In this document: piece after piece, positions 8,380 through 18,327 of the stretch | How positions within the stretch are numbered: position 1 is the stretch's first letter | Layout of the letters: each line of letters opens with the position of its first letter | Assembly: GCF_902459565.1 (NCBI RefSeq) | Contig: NZ_CABPSN010000009.1 | Coordinates: 180,119 to 244,118, forward strand | Reading direction: 5' to 3' | DNA from: Pandoraea aquatica | GTDB lineage: Bacteria; Pseudomonadota; Gammaproteobacteria; Burkholderiales; Burkholderiaceae | DNA length: 64,000 bases | Notes under the pieces: model-generated | The model's database searches: none | What the model was told of the DNA's origin: nothing | What the model saw: the letters and a program-made list of their open reading frames with translations, nothing else | Position numbers and translations under genes: made by a program

Positions 8380-10368
8380 TTAGTTGACCATCTGCAGAAT
8401 CGTGTCGAACAACTGCGACGCGGTCTGGATGACCTTTGAGTTGGCCTGATAGAGCTGCTGGAACTTGATCAGGTTGGCGGCCTCTTCGTCGAGGCTCACG
8501 CCGGAATTGGACTGCTGGGCGCTCTTCGCCTGCGTGAGCAGCGTTTGCTGCGCGGCGCTCGTCGCCTTGTAGGTGTTCGTGGTCGAGCCGACGTACGAGA
8601 CCAGATTGGCGTAGGCGGACGCATAGCTGTCCTTGCCGCCGACCTTGGTCTTGTCGTTCTGCAGCGCCGAGAGTGCGAGGCCGTTACGGTTGTCCGTGGT
8701 CGCGCCCGCAGCGTTCGGGGAGATCGTCAGCTTGTCGCCGTCGGCCGGGGTGCCGCTCACGTTCACGGTCATGCCGTTCATCGTGATCTTCGCGCCGTTG
8801 GCGGCGTCGTACGGCACGGTGTCGCCAGCGGCGTAGGTGGTCGTCGTGCCGTTGACCGTCACGGTCATCGGCGACGGCGCGACCAGCGTGATCGCACCGG
8901 TCGTGGCGTTCTTGCTGAACGTGAACGAGACCGGCGTGGTCAGCACGTTCGACAGGTAATTGGCGTCGACGGACCCCTGATCGGTCTTGAGTGATCCGGT
9001 GTTGGTCGTCGGCGTCGACGCGAGGATCGGCGCGGCCAGGGCGATCTTGCCCGGGTCGGTGATCGCCACCCCGATGTTGCCTGCGGCATTGCGCGTGGGC
9101 TGGATCGTGAAGCTGTCGCCCGCGACGTTATTGCCGACCGTGACGTTGAAACCGTCGTTGAACGCGTTACCGCTACTGTCCGTGAACGCCAGCGGTGCGC
9201 CAGGGGTGCCCGGCACCGGGGCCGTCCACTTCGCACCGTCCGACGAACGGGTCATCGTGTAGTTCGTGCCGTCGAACGTGACGTTGTAGTCGCTGGCCGT
9301 GACCTTCGACGCGTCGGTAATCGTCGAATTGAGCACCGCGCCGTTCGAGTTCTTCGTGTTGGCGACGATGGTCGGGTTCGGCACCGTGAAGAGGTTGCCG
9401 CCGAGCTGGCCGTACAGGTCCAGCCCGAGCTGGTTCTGCGCGTTCATCGTGCCCGCGAGCGACAAGGCGATCTGGCCGAGCGAATTCTGGGCTTGCGTCA
9501 GCGCGCCGCTGCGGAACGACAGAAGACCGGCGAGCGAGCCGCCCGTGATCGACGATTCCGGCACCGGCACCTTGGTGCCGTTGGGCGTCACGTAGGCAAT
9601 CGTCAGTTCCGACGGGTCGTTGGTCGACGCCATGGTCGTCAACTGGTACGCCGAGTTGCCCGTCACGAGCGACTGGCCGTTACCGACGTAGACGTTGTAC
9701 GTGCCGTCCTGCGCCTTGACCACATTGGTCTGGATGATGGCGTTCAGGCTGGCCACCGCCTGATCGCGCTGGTCGAGCAGGTCGTTCGGCGAAGCGCCGC
9801 CGCCATTGGCTTGCGCCTGCACGATGGCGTCGTTCAGTTGCGCGATCTGCTTGGCGTAGACGTTGATCTGGTCGGTCGACTGGGAAATGCTGGCATTCGT
9901 GCTGGAGCGCAGCGTCGACAGCGTGCCCGAGAGCGACTGGAACATGCTCGCCAGCGTTTGCGCCGACGACACGACGGTCGCGCGCGTGGCCGAGTTGGCC
10001 GGGGCCGACACGATGTTCTGCAGGTTCGTGAAGAACTGCGACATGGTGGCCGACAGACCGGTCGTCGAGCTGCCCAGCGCGTTGTTGATCTGCGAGATCT
10101 GCTGGTAGTACGTATTGAGCTGGCTGTACTGGGTCTGCGCCTGGTTCGTCTGGTTCGACAGGAACTGGCTGTACACGCGCGAGACGTCGTTCACCAGCAC
10201 GCCCGTGCCGATGTAGCCCGCGCCCGAATACTGGCTGGCGGCCTGCGAATAGTCGACGATCTGACGGTTGTAACCGGCCGTGCCTGCATTGGCGACGTTA
10301 TTACCGGTGGTGCTGAGGGCGAACTGGGCGGCATTCAGCCCGCTCATGCCAGTATTGATTAGGCTCAT
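8380..10368 (-). CDS. flgK: Flagellar hook-associated protein 1 FlgK
   Basis: 662 residues, longer than the enteric FlgK (about 550); the extra length lies in the Thr/Asn-rich central domain. N-terminal MSLINTGMSGLNAAQFALST, TGNNVANAGTAGYNRQIVDY and the C-terminal NSGVSLDEEAANLIKFQQLY...ANSKVIQTASQLFDTIL are the conserved D0/D1 rod/hook motifs. FlgK is the first hook-filament junction protein. A sigma-28-like promoter lies about 70 bases upstream. Confidence 0.97.
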   Translation of the reverse strand: MSLINTGMSGLNAAQFALSTTGNNVANAGTAGYNRQIVDYSQAASQYSGAGYIGTGVLVNDVSRVYSQFLSNQTNQAQTQYSQLNTYYQQISQINNALGSSTTGLSATMSQFFTNLQNIVSAPANSATRATVVSSAQTLASMFQSLSGTLSTLRSSTNASISQSTDQINVYAKQIAQLNDAIVQAQANGGGASPNDLLDQRDQAVASLNAIIQTNVVKAQDGTYNVYVGNGQSLVTGNSAYQLTTMASTNDPSELTIAYVTPNGTKVPVPESSITGGSLAGLLSFRSGALTQAQNSLGQIALSLAGTMNAQNQLGLDLYGQLGGNLFTVPNPTIVANTKNSNGAVLNSTITDASKVTASDYNVTFDGTNYTMTRSSDGAKWTAPVPGTPGAPLAFTDSSGNAFNDGFNVTVGNNVAGDSFTIQPTRNAAGNIGVAITDPGKIALAAPILASTPTTNTGSLKTDQGSVDANYLSNVLTTPVSFTFSKNATTGAITLVAPSPMTVTVNGTTTTYAAGDTVPYDAANGAKITMNGMTVNVSGTPADGDKLTISPNAAGATTDNRNGLALSALQNDKTKVGGKDSYASAYANLVSYVGSTTNTYKATSAAQQTLLTQAKSAQQSNSGVSLDEEAANLIKFQQLYQANSKVIQTASQLFDTILQMVN

Positions 10369-10436
10369 GATCTCGCGGCTTGAGTTAGAGGCACGCCCCG
10401 CGGTGAAAAGCCCGCTCGCGCACCGTTACCGATGTG

Positions 10437-10463
10437 TTTACGGCAGTCCGGCGACAAAATTGA
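10437..10463 (-). promoter_or_regulatory. Candidate sigma-28 promoter for flgKL
   Basis: Read on the minus strand: TCAATTTT (10463-10456), 11 bases, GCCGTAAA (10444-10437). Each half matches the sigma-28 consensus at 6 of 8 positions with the ideal spacer. It lies 68 bases upstream of flgK in the 132-base gap after flgJ. flgKL are late genes in other flagellar systems, which supports the assignment. Confidence 0.5.
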
Positions 10464-10500
10464 GGCCCGGACTCGCTTGAATCTCAGGAATCCCGCGACG

Positions 10501-11388
10501 TCAGGTGAAGTGTTTCATCACTTTCATCAGCTTGCTGGCGTACTGCGGGTCGGTCGCGTAACCGGCGCGTTGCAGATTGTTGGCAAAGCTCGCGGCGTCG
10601 TTGGCGCTCGCCACCACCGACGAATAGCGCGGATTGTTCGAAATCAGCTTGGCGTAATCGGCGAAAGCCTCGTCGTACGAGCCGTAGGTGCGGAACTTGG
10701 CCATCACCTTGCGCGGCTGGCCGTTCACGTACTCGGTCGTCGCCACTTCCACGGTCGGACCGTTCCAGTTCTTGCCTGCCTTGATGCCGAACACGTTGTG
10801 GCTGGTGCTGCCATCCGCCCGGCGGATCTCGCGCTTGCCCCAGCCCGACTCCAGCGCCGCCTGACTCAGCATGAAGCGCGCCGGAATGCCGCTGTTGGCG
10901 CTGGCGTTCTGGGCGGCCGTGGCCATCCGGTCGACGAATTCGCCTGCGGCAGCCGGTGCGTTGTCCGCCACACCGATCGCATCGGCCGAGTTGTAGGCGC
11001 GCCCGGCCAGCGGCTGCTGACGGCCCATGGCCGCCGGCGGCAGCGTAGTGCCGGTCTTGGCCAGTTGCTTGAGCATGAGGTCGGCCAGCCCGATGCCCTT
11101 GTTCGATGCCAGTTGCTGGGCAAGCTGATCGTCCAGCATGCCGTTGAACATCTTTTCCTGATCGCTGCCGAGCAAGCCGCCGGACATGGTGGCGTCGCGC
11201 ATGCTCTTGACCATCATCTGCGTGAAGACGGCTTCGAACTGCTTGGCCGCCTGCTGCGTGGCCTGCGGCGTTTGCTGGTGCGCGGCTGCGCGCAGCGCCG
11301 AGAGGCCCTGCATTTCGTAGGACGCGCGCTGCGTCAGGTCGGGCAGAGGGGCGCTCGCAGCCCCCGTGAGGCGATTGCTGTCGGCCAT
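10501..11388 (-). CDS. flgJ: Peptidoglycan hydrolase / rod assembly protein FlgJ
   Basis: 295 residues, two domains. Residues about 40-115 are the rod-binding domain (AAKQFEAVFTQMMVKSMRDA, then GLLGSDQEKMFNGMLDDQLA). Residues about 145-290 are a glucosaminidase/lysozyme-like domain (FMLSQAALESGWGKREI, with probable catalytic Glu180, then NVFGIKAG and FRTYGSYDEAFADYAKLI). FlgJ caps the growing rod and opens the cell wall in the periplasm. Beta- and gammaproteobacteria have this fused form. It starts one base after the flgI stop. Confidence 0.96.
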   Translation of the reverse strand: MADSNRLTGAASAPLPDLTQRASYEMQGLSALRAAAHQQTPQATQQAAKQFEAVFTQMMVKSMRDATMSGGLLGSDQEKMFNGMLDDQLAQQLASNKGIGLADLMLKQLAKTGTTLPPAAMGRQQPLAGRAYNSADAIGVADNAPAAAGEFVDRMATAAQNASANSGIPARFMLSQAALESGWGKREIRRADGSTSHNVFGIKAGKNWNGPTVEVATTEYVNGQPRKVMAKFRTYGSYDEAFADYAKLISNNPRYSSVVASANDAASFANNLQRAGYATDPQYASKLMKVMKHFT

Positions 11389-11389
11389 A

Positions 11390-12595
11390 TCAGATGATCT
11401 CCAGGTCGGCGCGCAGGGCGCCCGAGGCCTTCATGGCCTGCAGAATCGACATCAGGTCTGCCGGACTCGCACCCAGCGAGTTCAGCGCCTTGACGACGTC
11501 GGCGAGGTTGGCGCCCGCTTTCACCATCTTGAGCGCGTTGTTCTCCTGTTGAACGGAGATTTGCGAATTCGGGGCCACCACCGTCTGACCGCCCGAGAAC
11601 GGTGCCGGCTGGCTCACATTGTTTTGCGTGTCGATGACGACCGACAGGTTGCCGTGCGCCACCGCGCATTGCTGGATCGTCACGTTCTGGTTCATCACCA
11701 CCGAGCCCGTGCGGGCGTTGATGATGACGCGTGCGGCCGTGTTGTCAGGGCGCACTTCCAGGCTTTCGAGCTGTGCGAGGAATTGCACACGCGAGGACGG
11801 GTCGGTCGGCGTGCGCAGCAGAATCACGCGGCCGTCGAGCGCCTGTGCGGTGCCGTAGCCGAAGCGGCGGTTCACAGCGTCGACCACGCGCTGCGCGGTC
11901 GAGAAATCGGTGGCGTTCAGCTCCATCTGCACGGTACCCGGCTGACCGCCCATGGCGGTCGGCACGGCGCGCTCGACGATGGCGCCGCTCGGAATCCGGC
12001 CCGAGGCGAGCTGGTTGATGGTCACGCTCGACCCGTTGGCGGCCGCGCCCGCGCCGCCGATCAGCAAGTTGCCCTGCGCCAGCGCGTAGACCTGACCGTC
12101 CGGCCCCTTGAGCGGGGTCATCAGCAGCGTGCCGCCGCGCAGACTCTTGGCGTTACCCATCGACGAGACCACCACGTCGATGGACTGACCGGGACGCGTG
12201 AACGCCGGCAGCGTGGCCGTCACCATCACGGCGGCCACGTTCTTCAGCTGCATGTTGGTACCGGGTGCCACCGTGATGCCCAGCTGCGAGAGCATGTTGG
12301 TCATACTCTGCACGGTGAACGGCGTCTGGGTCGTCTGGTCGCCCGAGTTGTCGAGACCGGCCACGAGGCCGTAACCGATCAGCTGGTTGTCGCGCACACC
12401 CTGAATCGACGCCAGTTCCTTCAGACGCTCGGCGTGCGCCACGCCCGGTGCGAGCAGCACTGCGCCGCCCGCGACGCTCATCGCAGCGGCCACGGCCAGC
12501 GTGGAAGCGGAGCGACGGAGGTGGCGAATGGGGCCGAAGGAGCCGGTTGAGCCGGAATTAGGCGCGCGGCGCGACAGGAACGACATGATCGACAT
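11390..12595 (-). CDS. flgI: Flagellar P-ring protein FlgI
   Basis: 401 residues. A long N-terminal region with a hydrophobic core ends in GVAHA (about residue 55), a probable signal peptidase I site, followed by [20 protein letters not shown] and [19 protein letters not shown], diagnostic of FlgI. FlgI forms the P ring around the rod in the peptidoglycan layer. The ATG at 12595 overlaps the flgH stop by one base; a second ATG nine bases downstream (12586) would shorten the leader by three residues. Confidence 0.96.
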   Translation of the reverse strand: MSIMSFLSRRAPNSGSTGSFGPIRHLRRSASTLAVAAAMSVAGGAVLLAPGVAHAERLKELASIQGVRDNQLIGYGLVAGLDNSGDQTTQTPFTVQSMTNMLSQLGITVAPGTNMQLKNVAAVMVTATLPAFTRPGQSIDVVVSSMGNAKSLRGGTLLMTPLKGPDGQVYALAQGNLLIGGAGAAANGSSVTINQLASGRIPSGAIVERAVPTAMGGQPGTVQMELNATDFSTAQRVVDAVNRRFGYGTAQALDGRVILLRTPTDPSSRVQFLAQLESLEVRPDNTAARVIINARTGSVVMNQNVTIQQCAVAHGNLSVVIDTQNNVSQPAPFSGGQTVVAPNSQISVQQENNALKMVKAGANLADVVKALNSLGASPADLMSILQAMKASGALRADLEII

Positions 12596-13329
12596 CAGAA
12601 GGGCGAAACGTTAAGGAAGAAGCGCTGCAGCCAGCCCATGGTTTCGGCTTCGTTGATGTAGCCCTTGCCACGGTATTCGATGCGCGCATCGGCCACCTGC
12701 GTCGACGGCACGGTGTTCGCGCCCGAAATGGTCTGCGGGCTGACGATGCCCGAAAACTTGATGTACTCCGTGCCCTGGTTGATCGCGATCTGCTTTTCGC
12801 CGGCGACCGCGAGGTTGCCGTTGGAGAGCACGTCCATCACGGTCACGGTGATCTGCCCCGAGAACACGTTGTTGGCATTGGCCGCGCCCTTGGCGTCGAA
12901 CTTGTTCGAGCCGCTTGCGTCCAGTGCCTGATTATTCAGCACGCCGCCGATCACGCCCGGCGTCTGCGTCAGCGTCAGATTGCCGCTGCCCGCGCGCGTC
13001 GTGTTCGCAGCGGAATTCTTGCTCGCCGCCGTGTTTTCGTTGATGACGATCGTGAGAATGTCACCCACGTTGCGCGGACGGCGGTCTTCGAAGAGCGGCC
13101 GGTTCGAGTACAGCGGACGGTAGATCGAACCTTCCGGGTCGGCCGATACGGGCGGGGGCGGCGGACGCGTGGTCGTCGGTCCGGTGACGACCGGCTCCTG
13201 CGGCACGTAGGCGCAGCCCGCCAGACCGGTCAACGCCACGGCAGCCGCGAGCGCGAGGAACCGAGCGAGGCCCGCGCTGCGTGGCTTGCGTTGAGAAGCG
13301 GTCGTGCTTGCGGACATATCGACGTTCAT
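12595..13329 (-). CDS. flgH: Flagellar L-ring lipoprotein FlgH
   Basis: 244 residues. A lipoprotein signal with lipobox LAGC (Cys39) follows a basic N-terminus. The mature part has [40 protein letters not shown] and VNVSPF at the C-terminus, the FlgH signatures. It forms the outer-membrane L ring. The start may be the ATG at 13329 or the one at 13317 (residue 5); both keep the signal intact. Confidence 0.96.
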   Translation of the reverse strand: MNVDMSASTTASQRKPRSAGLARFLALAAAVALTGLAGCAYVPQEPVVTGPTTTRPPPPPVSADPEGSIYRPLYSNRPLFEDRRPRNVGDILTIVINENTAASKNSAANTTRAGSGNLTLTQTPGVIGGVLNNQALDASGSNKFDAKGAANANNVFSGQITVTVMDVLSNGNLAVAGEKQIAINQGTEYIKFSGIVSPQTISGANTVPSTQVADARIEYRGKGYINEAETMGWLQRFFLNVSPF

Positions 13330-13379
13330 TTCCTAAGTGCTGAATGCGTTCGGTGCTCGTTCGGCGGCTGTCGCCCCGA

Positions 13380-14162
13380 TTACATCTGCGTCAGACGTTG
13401 CAGCATCTGATCCGACGCCGTCACGGCCTTCGAGTTGATTTCATAGGCGCGCTGCGCCGAAATCATGTTCACCAGTTCTTCCACCACGTTCACGTTCGAC
13501 GTTTCGACGTAGTTCTGGTTGAGCACGCCCGCGCCGTTGGTGCCCGGCTGTGCGACGTTCGGCGCGCCCGAGGCGGCCGTCTCGGCGTACAGGTTCTCGC
13601 CCATGCTTTGCAGGCCGGCGTTGTTGATGAACGTGGCGAGCTGGAACGTACCGATCTGCACGTTGGCGGTGTTACCCGGCTGCGTGACCGAGACCGTACC
13701 GTCGCGTGCGATGGTCAGCGACAGCGCATTGGCCGGAATCGTGATCGCCGGCTGGATCGGGTAGCCCGAAGCCGTCACGAGCTGGCCGTTGTTATCGACC
13801 TGGAACGAGCCGTCGCGCGTGTAGGCGGTCGTGCCGTCCGGCATGAGCACCTGGAAGAAGCCGTCGCCGTTGATGGCCACGTCCTTCGCGTTCGCCGTCG
13901 ACGTCAGGTTGCCCTGCGTGAAGATGCGCTCGGTCGCCGCCGGACGCACACCCGTGCCCAGTTGCAGGCCCGAGGGCAACAGCGTCTGTTGCGACGACTG
14001 AGCACCCGGCTGGCGGATCGTCTGATACAGCAGATCCTCGAACACCGCGCGGCCTTTCTTGAAGCCGTTCGTGCTGGTGTTGGCGAGGTTGTTCGAAATC
14101 ACGTCCATGTTCGTCTGCTGGGCGTTCATGCCGGTGGCAGCGATGTAGAGCGAACGGATCAT
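13380..14162 (-). CDS. flgG: Flagellar distal rod protein FlgG
   Basis: 260 residues, the exact family length. N-terminal [20 protein letters not shown] and [20 protein letters not shown], with C-terminal [23 protein letters not shown], are the conserved rod D0 helices. FlgG builds the distal rod through the outer membrane. It lies between flgF (55-base gap) and flgH. Confidence 0.97.
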   Translation of the reverse strand: MIRSLYIAATGMNAQQTNMDVISNNLANTSTNGFKKGRAVFEDLLYQTIRQPGAQSSQQTLLPSGLQLGTGVRPAATERIFTQGNLTSTANAKDVAINGDGFFQVLMPDGTTAYTRDGSFQVDNNGQLVTASGYPIQPAITIPANALSLTIARDGTVSVTQPGNTANVQIGTFQLATFINNAGLQSMGENLYAETAASGAPNVAQPGTNGAGVLNQNYVETSNVNVVEELVNMISAQRAYEINSKAVTASDQMLQRLTQM

Positions 14163-14217
14163 TTGATGTTTCTCCCCGTGTACGGTGGCTGGCGTCGTCT
14201 GGCCGACTGGCCGTCCG

Positions 14218-14961
14218 TTAGCTGAAGTTCAGCAACTGGTTGGCGGATTGTTCGTTGGTGTCGGCCGTCTGCAGCATCTTCATCTGCATCTCGAAGGCCC
14301 GCGACTGCGAAATCATGTTCACCAGACCGCTGACCGGATTGACGTTGCTGGTCTCGATCGAGCCGGCGACCACCACGACATTCGGATCGACCTGCGCCGG
14401 TGCGTTGTTGCCCATGCGGAACAGCCCGTCGTCGCCGCGCACGAGGTTGCCCTCGGGCGGGTTGACCAGCTTCAACTGGCCCATCACGGCGATAGAGTTG
14501 GGCGGATCGCCCTGCCCCAGTGCCGAGATCGTGCCGTCGGTGCCGACGGTCACGGCAGCGCCCGGCGGCACGGCGGCCGGACCGGCGTCGGTCATGACCG
14601 GCAGGCCATGCAACGTGATCTGGCCGTCGGCCGTCATTTCGAGGTTGCCGCCACGGGTGTAGGCTTCGCGGCCCTGCGCGTCGCGCACCGCGAGCCAGCC
14701 CTGCCCCTGAATGGCTACGTCGAGCGCACGGCCCGTCTGCTGCATGGCGCCGGGCGTGAAGTCGGTGCCCGGCGTGGACGTCGTCACGAACGTACGCGTG
14801 CCGGTCGAACCGTCGGCCCCGCGCACCGGCGCCTGACGGAACGCCGAGAGCTGGGCACGGAAGCCCGGCGTCGAGACGTTCGCCAGATTGTTGGCGGTGG
14901 TCGATTGCTGCTCCATCGCCTGCTTTGCGCCGGTCATGGCGATATAGATCAGACGATCCAT
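14218..14961 (-). CDS. flgF: Flagellar proximal rod protein FlgF
   Basis: 247 residues. N-terminal [20 protein letters not shown]...[20 protein letters not shown] and C-terminal [20 protein letters not shown] are the rod/hook family ends; the spacing and internal sequence ([20 protein letters not shown]) fit FlgF. It is one of the proximal rod subunits. Located between flgE and flgG in the standard order. Confidence 0.96.
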   Translation of the reverse strand: MDRLIYIAMTGAKQAMEQQSTTANNLANVSTPGFRAQLSAFRQAPVRGADGSTGTRTFVTTSTPGTDFTPGAMQQTGRALDVAIQGQGWLAVRDAQGREAYTRGGNLEMTADGQITLHGLPVMTDAGPAAVPPGAAVTVGTDGTISALGQGDPPNSIAVMGQLKLVNPPEGNLVRGDDGLFRMGNNAPAQVDPNVVVVAGSIETSNVNPVSGLVNMISQSRAFEMQMKMLQTADTNEQSANQLLNFS

Positions 14962-15004
14962 CGACGCCCCTCCTGCAAGTTACGCATACGCGCCGCTCCG
15001 TGTC

Positions 15005-16261
15005 TTACAGGTTGACCATCGTCTGCATCAACTGGTCTTCCGTCTTGATCGTCTGCGCGTTCGCCTGATAGTTGCGTTGCGCGGTGATCATGTGGACCAG
15101 TTCGGCCGTCAGGTCGACGTTCGACGCTTCGACGGCACCGGCTTGCAGCTTGCCGAGGTTGGTGCCGCCCGGCACGCCCACGATGGGGATGCCCGATGCG
15201 GCCGATTCCGACCAGAGGTTGTTACCCAGCGGGATCAGGCCGTTCACGTTGTTGAAGTTCGCGAGCGCGACCTGACCGAGCACCATCGATTGCGTGTTCG
15301 AGTACGTACCGACGATGGTGCCGTCGGCGTTGAACGTGAAGCCGGTCAGGCGGCCCGACGAGTAACCGTCCTGCGTCAGCGTGTTCGGCGTGTAGCTGTT
15401 ACCGAACTGCGTGGTGCCGGTCAGGTTCAGCGTGAGGTTGCCCTGCGCCGCGCCGTTTCCGTAGGTGATCGTCGGCAGCGTGATCGGGCCGGTCACGGCC
15501 GCGCCCGTCGAGTCCGTTTGCGAGACGAGGCTGCCCGACGAGTTGAACGTCAGCGTGCCGATCGGGCCGGCGCCGACTTGCGTCGTGCCGTCGACCGAGG
15601 CGTACACGGTCCACGTGGCGTTGTTGGTCGTGGCGTCGACGCTCGTCTTCTTGAAGTACAGGTTGACGTCGTGCGAATTGCCCAGCGAGTCGTAGACCTT
15701 GAGCGACGTGGCGTTGGTGTACGAGTTCGGGTCGGTGATCGAGAACGGCGTGGTGTTCACGGCGCTGCGCGAATCGAGGTTGAACTGACCCGTGATCTTC
15801 TTGGTGGCCGTCGGGGCCAGATCGCCCGTCGGGATCTGCAGATCGACCGGCGAGACGCTGTTGATGATGCCGTTCGGACCGGCCAGATAGCCGGTCAGGT
15901 GATCGCCGTTCGAGTCGACGATGTAACCGTTCTTGTCGAGCGAGAACTGGCCGTTACGCGTGTAGGCGATGGTGCCGTTGTTCGACACGCGGAAGAAGCC
16001 GTTGCCGGAGATCGCCAGATCGAGCTGACGGTTCGTGACCGTGATGTCGCCCTGCGTGAACTGCTGCGCGATGGCGGCCACACGCGTACCGATACCGACG
16101 GTGTTGTTGCCTGCGCCGAACAGCGAGTTGGCGTAGATGTCGGCGAACTGTGCCTGACCCTGCTTGAAGCCGACGGTGGCCGCGTTGGCAACGTTGTTGC
16201 CGATGACGTCCAGGTCCTTGGAGGCGGCGTTCAGGCCGCTCAATCCGGTCGAAAAGGCCAT
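15005..16261 (-). CDS. flgE: Flagellar hook protein FlgE
   Basis: 418 residues. N-terminal MAFSTGLSGLNAASKDLDVI, then GNNVANAATVGFKQGQAQFA, and C-terminal HMITAQRNYQANAQTIKTED are the hook D0/D1 motifs; the central domain is variable and Thr/Asn-rich. FlgE polymerises into the hook, the universal joint. Flanked by flgD (hook cap) upstream and flgF downstream. Confidence 0.97.
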   Translation of the reverse strand: MAFSTGLSGLNAASKDLDVIGNNVANAATVGFKQGQAQFADIYANSLFGAGNNTVGIGTRVAAIAQQFTQGDITVTNRQLDLAISGNGFFRVSNNGTIAYTRNGQFSLDKNGYIVDSNGDHLTGYLAGPNGIINSVSPVDLQIPTGDLAPTATKKITGQFNLDSRSAVNTTPFSITDPNSYTNATSLKVYDSLGNSHDVNLYFKKTSVDATTNNATWTVYASVDGTTQVGAGPIGTLTFNSSGSLVSQTDSTGAAVTGPITLPTITYGNGAAQGNLTLNLTGTTQFGNSYTPNTLTQDGYSSGRLTGFTFNADGTIVGTYSNTQSMVLGQVALANFNNVNGLIPLGNNLWSESAASGIPIVGVPGGTNLGKLQAGAVEASNVDLTAELVHMITAQRNYQANAQTIKTEDQLMQTMVNL

Positions 16262-16352
16262 GGTGTTACTCCTGAAATTCGGTTGTCGACGACAGGTATC
16301 GCGACGAATACGGTTCGAAAAGAGTTAAGCGCTTACGAATCAGAGCTACGGA

Positions 16353-17081
16353 TCAGAGAATTTCGCGAACGTCGGAGAGCTTGATGTTCGAGCCCGTGCC
16401 CACGTTGAGCAGCGGCGAGCCGGTCGTGCTGGCCACCACGCTTTGCACCTGCGCGTACGAGAGCAGCGTCGGCGTCACGGCCTTGCCGTTGGCCGTTGCC
16501 GTCACGCTCAGCGTGTACTTGCCGTCGGCCACCGCGTTACCGGCGTCGTCCTTGGCGTCCCAGGTCAGGGCTTGCACGCCCGCATCGAGCGCGCCCGCGT
16601 TGACGGTGCGGATCGTCTTGCCGGTGCTGTCCTTGATCTCGATCTTGACGGTGTCGGCATCGCTCGGCAGTTCGAAGCCGAACGGCGTGGCCGTCTTCGT
16701 GACGGTGCCGTCGTCGGCCTTGGTGCTGCCTACGCCGATGTTGGTGCCCGGGATCAGCACGCCCTTGCCGACCAGCGCCGCGGCTTGCAGGCTCTGGGTC
16801 GAGTTCAGTTGCGAGGTCACCGACGAAAGCGTGGTGTTGAGCTGCGTGATGCCCGAGACCGTGCTGATCTGCGCGAGCTGCGACGTGACCTGCGAGTTGT
16901 CCATCGGGTTGAGCGGATCCTGATTGTTCATCTGGGCGACGAGCAACTTCAGGAAGCTGTTTTGCAGATCGTCCGCGCTGCCCGCCGACGACTTCGAGCT
17001 GCTGCTGTTCGCAGTGCCGTTGATCGAGTCGAGGAAGTTCTGCGAAAAGTTCGCGGCGTTCGACGTATTGATGCTGGCCAT
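16353..17081 (-). CDS. flgD: Flagellar hook-capping protein FlgD
   Basis: 242 residues. The N-terminal part has the FlgD signature FLKLLVAQMNNQDPLNPMDN and SQVTSQLAQISTVSGITQLN. The C-terminal half contains a FlgD Ig-like domain (SDADTVKIEIKDSTGKTIRT, WDAKDDAGNAVADGKYTLSV). FlgD caps the growing hook and is later replaced by FlgK. Located between flgC and flgE. Confidence 0.96.
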   Translation of the reverse strand: MASINTSNAANFSQNFLDSINGTANSSSSKSSAGSADDLQNSFLKLLVAQMNNQDPLNPMDNSQVTSQLAQISTVSGITQLNTTLSSVTSQLNSTQSLQAAALVGKGVLIPGTNIGVGSTKADDGTVTKTATPFGFELPSDADTVKIEIKDSTGKTIRTVNAGALDAGVQALTWDAKDDAGNAVADGKYTLSVTATANGKAVTPTLLSYAQVQSVVASTTGSPLLNVGTGSNIKLSDVREIL

Positions 17082-17105
17082 TTCTTCTGGTCTCCGCGCG
17101 GCCCC

Positions 17106-17510
17106 TTACTGGCCGACCGTGAGGGTTTTGAGCATGAGTGTCTTGGCGGTGTTGAGCGCTTCGACGTTGGCTTGGTACGAGCGGGAAGCGGAGATCATGT
17201 TGACCATCTCTTCCACCGGATTCACGTTGGGCATGGTGACGTAGCCCTGTGCGTTCGCGGCCGGGTTCTTCGGGTCGTACACGGTCTTGAGCGGCGACGG
17301 GTCTTCCACCACGCCGGCGACCTTCACGCCACCGACATCGGTGCCCGTGACCGGATTGACCTGAAACACGACCTGCTTGGCGCGGTACGGCTGGCCATCC
17401 GGGCCGGTCACTGATTCGGCGTTGGCCAGGTTGCTGGCCGTCACGTTCATGCGCTGCGACTGCGCAGTCATGGCCGAGCCGGCGACGTCGAAGATGCTCA
17501 TGAGTGGCAT
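17106..17510 (-). CDS. flgC: Flagellar proximal rod protein FlgC
   Basis: 134 residues. N-terminal [40 protein letters not shown] and C-terminal [20 protein letters not shown] are diagnostic for FlgC. I chose the first ATG at 17510, with AAGGG about eight bases upstream; the next ATG at 17501 is also possible. It follows flgB after five bases. Confidence 0.95.
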   Translation of the reverse strand: MPLMSIFDVAGSAMTAQSQRMNVTASNLANAESVTGPDGQPYRAKQVVFQVNPVTGTDVGGVKVAGVVEDPSPLKTVYDPKNPAANAQGYVTMPNVNPVEEMVNMISASRSYQANVEALNTAKTLMLKTLTVGQ

Positions 17511-17515
17511 GGCGC

Positions 17516-17953
17516 TTACCCTTGACTGGTGATGGCGGCCAGCATCGTCTTGATCTGGCTGCTCAGGACCGTGAGGCCCGTCTGATAATGCACGGCGTTG
17601 TCGGCGAAGTTCACACGCTCGGCATCGAGTTCGACGGTGTTGCCGTCGACGCTTTGCTGATACGGCACGCGGTAGAGCAGCTCCGGGCCGCCCATCGGCG
17701 GCGCCGTCGTCACACCGCGTCCGGCGATGTGGCGCGAGGACGTACGCGAGAGCGACACGCTCGACTCGGTGGCGAGCTGCTGCTGCGCGCCGCGCTCGAC
17801 GGCCTGATTCAACGCGTTATTGAAATCGACGTCGCGCGACTTGTACCCCGGCGTATCCGCGTTGGCGATGTTCGACGAGATCACCTCCTGACGGTAGGCG
17901 CGCATAGCCAGCGCCTGCTGGGAGAATCGCAATGCCGCGTCCAGTTTGTCCAT
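17516..17953 (-). CDS. flgB: Flagellar proximal rod protein FlgB
   Basis: 145 residues. [20 protein letters not shown] and [11 protein letters not shown] are FlgB signatures, as is the C-terminal [19 protein letters not shown]. FlgB is the most proximal rod subunit, next to FliE. It is the first gene of the flgBCDEFGHIJ operon, divergent from flgA across a 374-base gap. Confidence 0.96.
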   Translation of the reverse strand: MDKLDAALRFSQQALAMRAYRQEVISSNIANADTPGYKSRDVDFNNALNQAVERGAQQQLATESSVSLSRTSSRHIAGRGVTTAPPMGGPELLYRVPYQQSVDGNTVELDAERVNFADNAVHYQTGLTVLSSQIKTMLAAITSQG

Positions 17954-18327
17954 GATCTCGTCTCGCCCGATGCTTGCCTTGATGCTTGGGTACTTGGGTA
18001 ATGCTCAAGAAACTTGCCCGTGCTGCGTCCGGTCCGGCTCAGTCGTGTGTTGCGTTGACTGGCGGGCGGTGCGCAGACGGGGTGCCCTGCCCGGTCCGGA
18101 AAAAATAGGGACCTTTTGGCATGCTTCGCATCGTATGCGTACCCCCCGGGATTCAATCGGAGGAATAGGAAGGAGATTGACCGCCATTTCGAGCCATGCC
18201 CCGCGGCGCGACATCTCTAGAATGGCTTCCTGACGGCATCGGGCGGGGTTCGCCCCCCAGGCACAGGGACACTGCCCGGTGTCGTCGGCTTCGCTACGCG
18301 AAAGCCGTTCAAGCAAGGAGAGTGAGC
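17954..18327. promoter_or_regulatory. Divergent flgB / flgA control region
   Basis: A 374-base gap between the divergent flgB and flgA genes; it must hold both promoters. I see no convincing sigma-70 pair or sigma-28 site in either direction, which fits class II promoters that need FlhDC activation. I cannot point to an FlhDC box with confidence. A hairpin lies next to the flgA ribosome site. Confidence 0.5.
18286..18307 (+). other. Hairpin in the flgA leader
   Basis: CGGCTTCGC (18286-18294) pairs with GCGAAAGCCG (18298-18307) with one bulged base and a three-base loop. It ends 8 bases before the AAGGAG ribosome site of flgA, so in the mRNA it would sit directly upstream of the translation start. 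Function unknown. Confidence 0.4.

Noticed and set aside
7006..8439. A 477-codon plus-strand open frame opposite flgL
   Set aside because: It is antisense to a clear flgL gene, is extremely rich in Arg and Val, and results from GC-rich codon bias.
17954..18327. Sigma-70 promoters for flgA and flgB
   Set aside because: TATTTT and TTGACT-like hexamers exist, but none pair at the proper distance in either direction.
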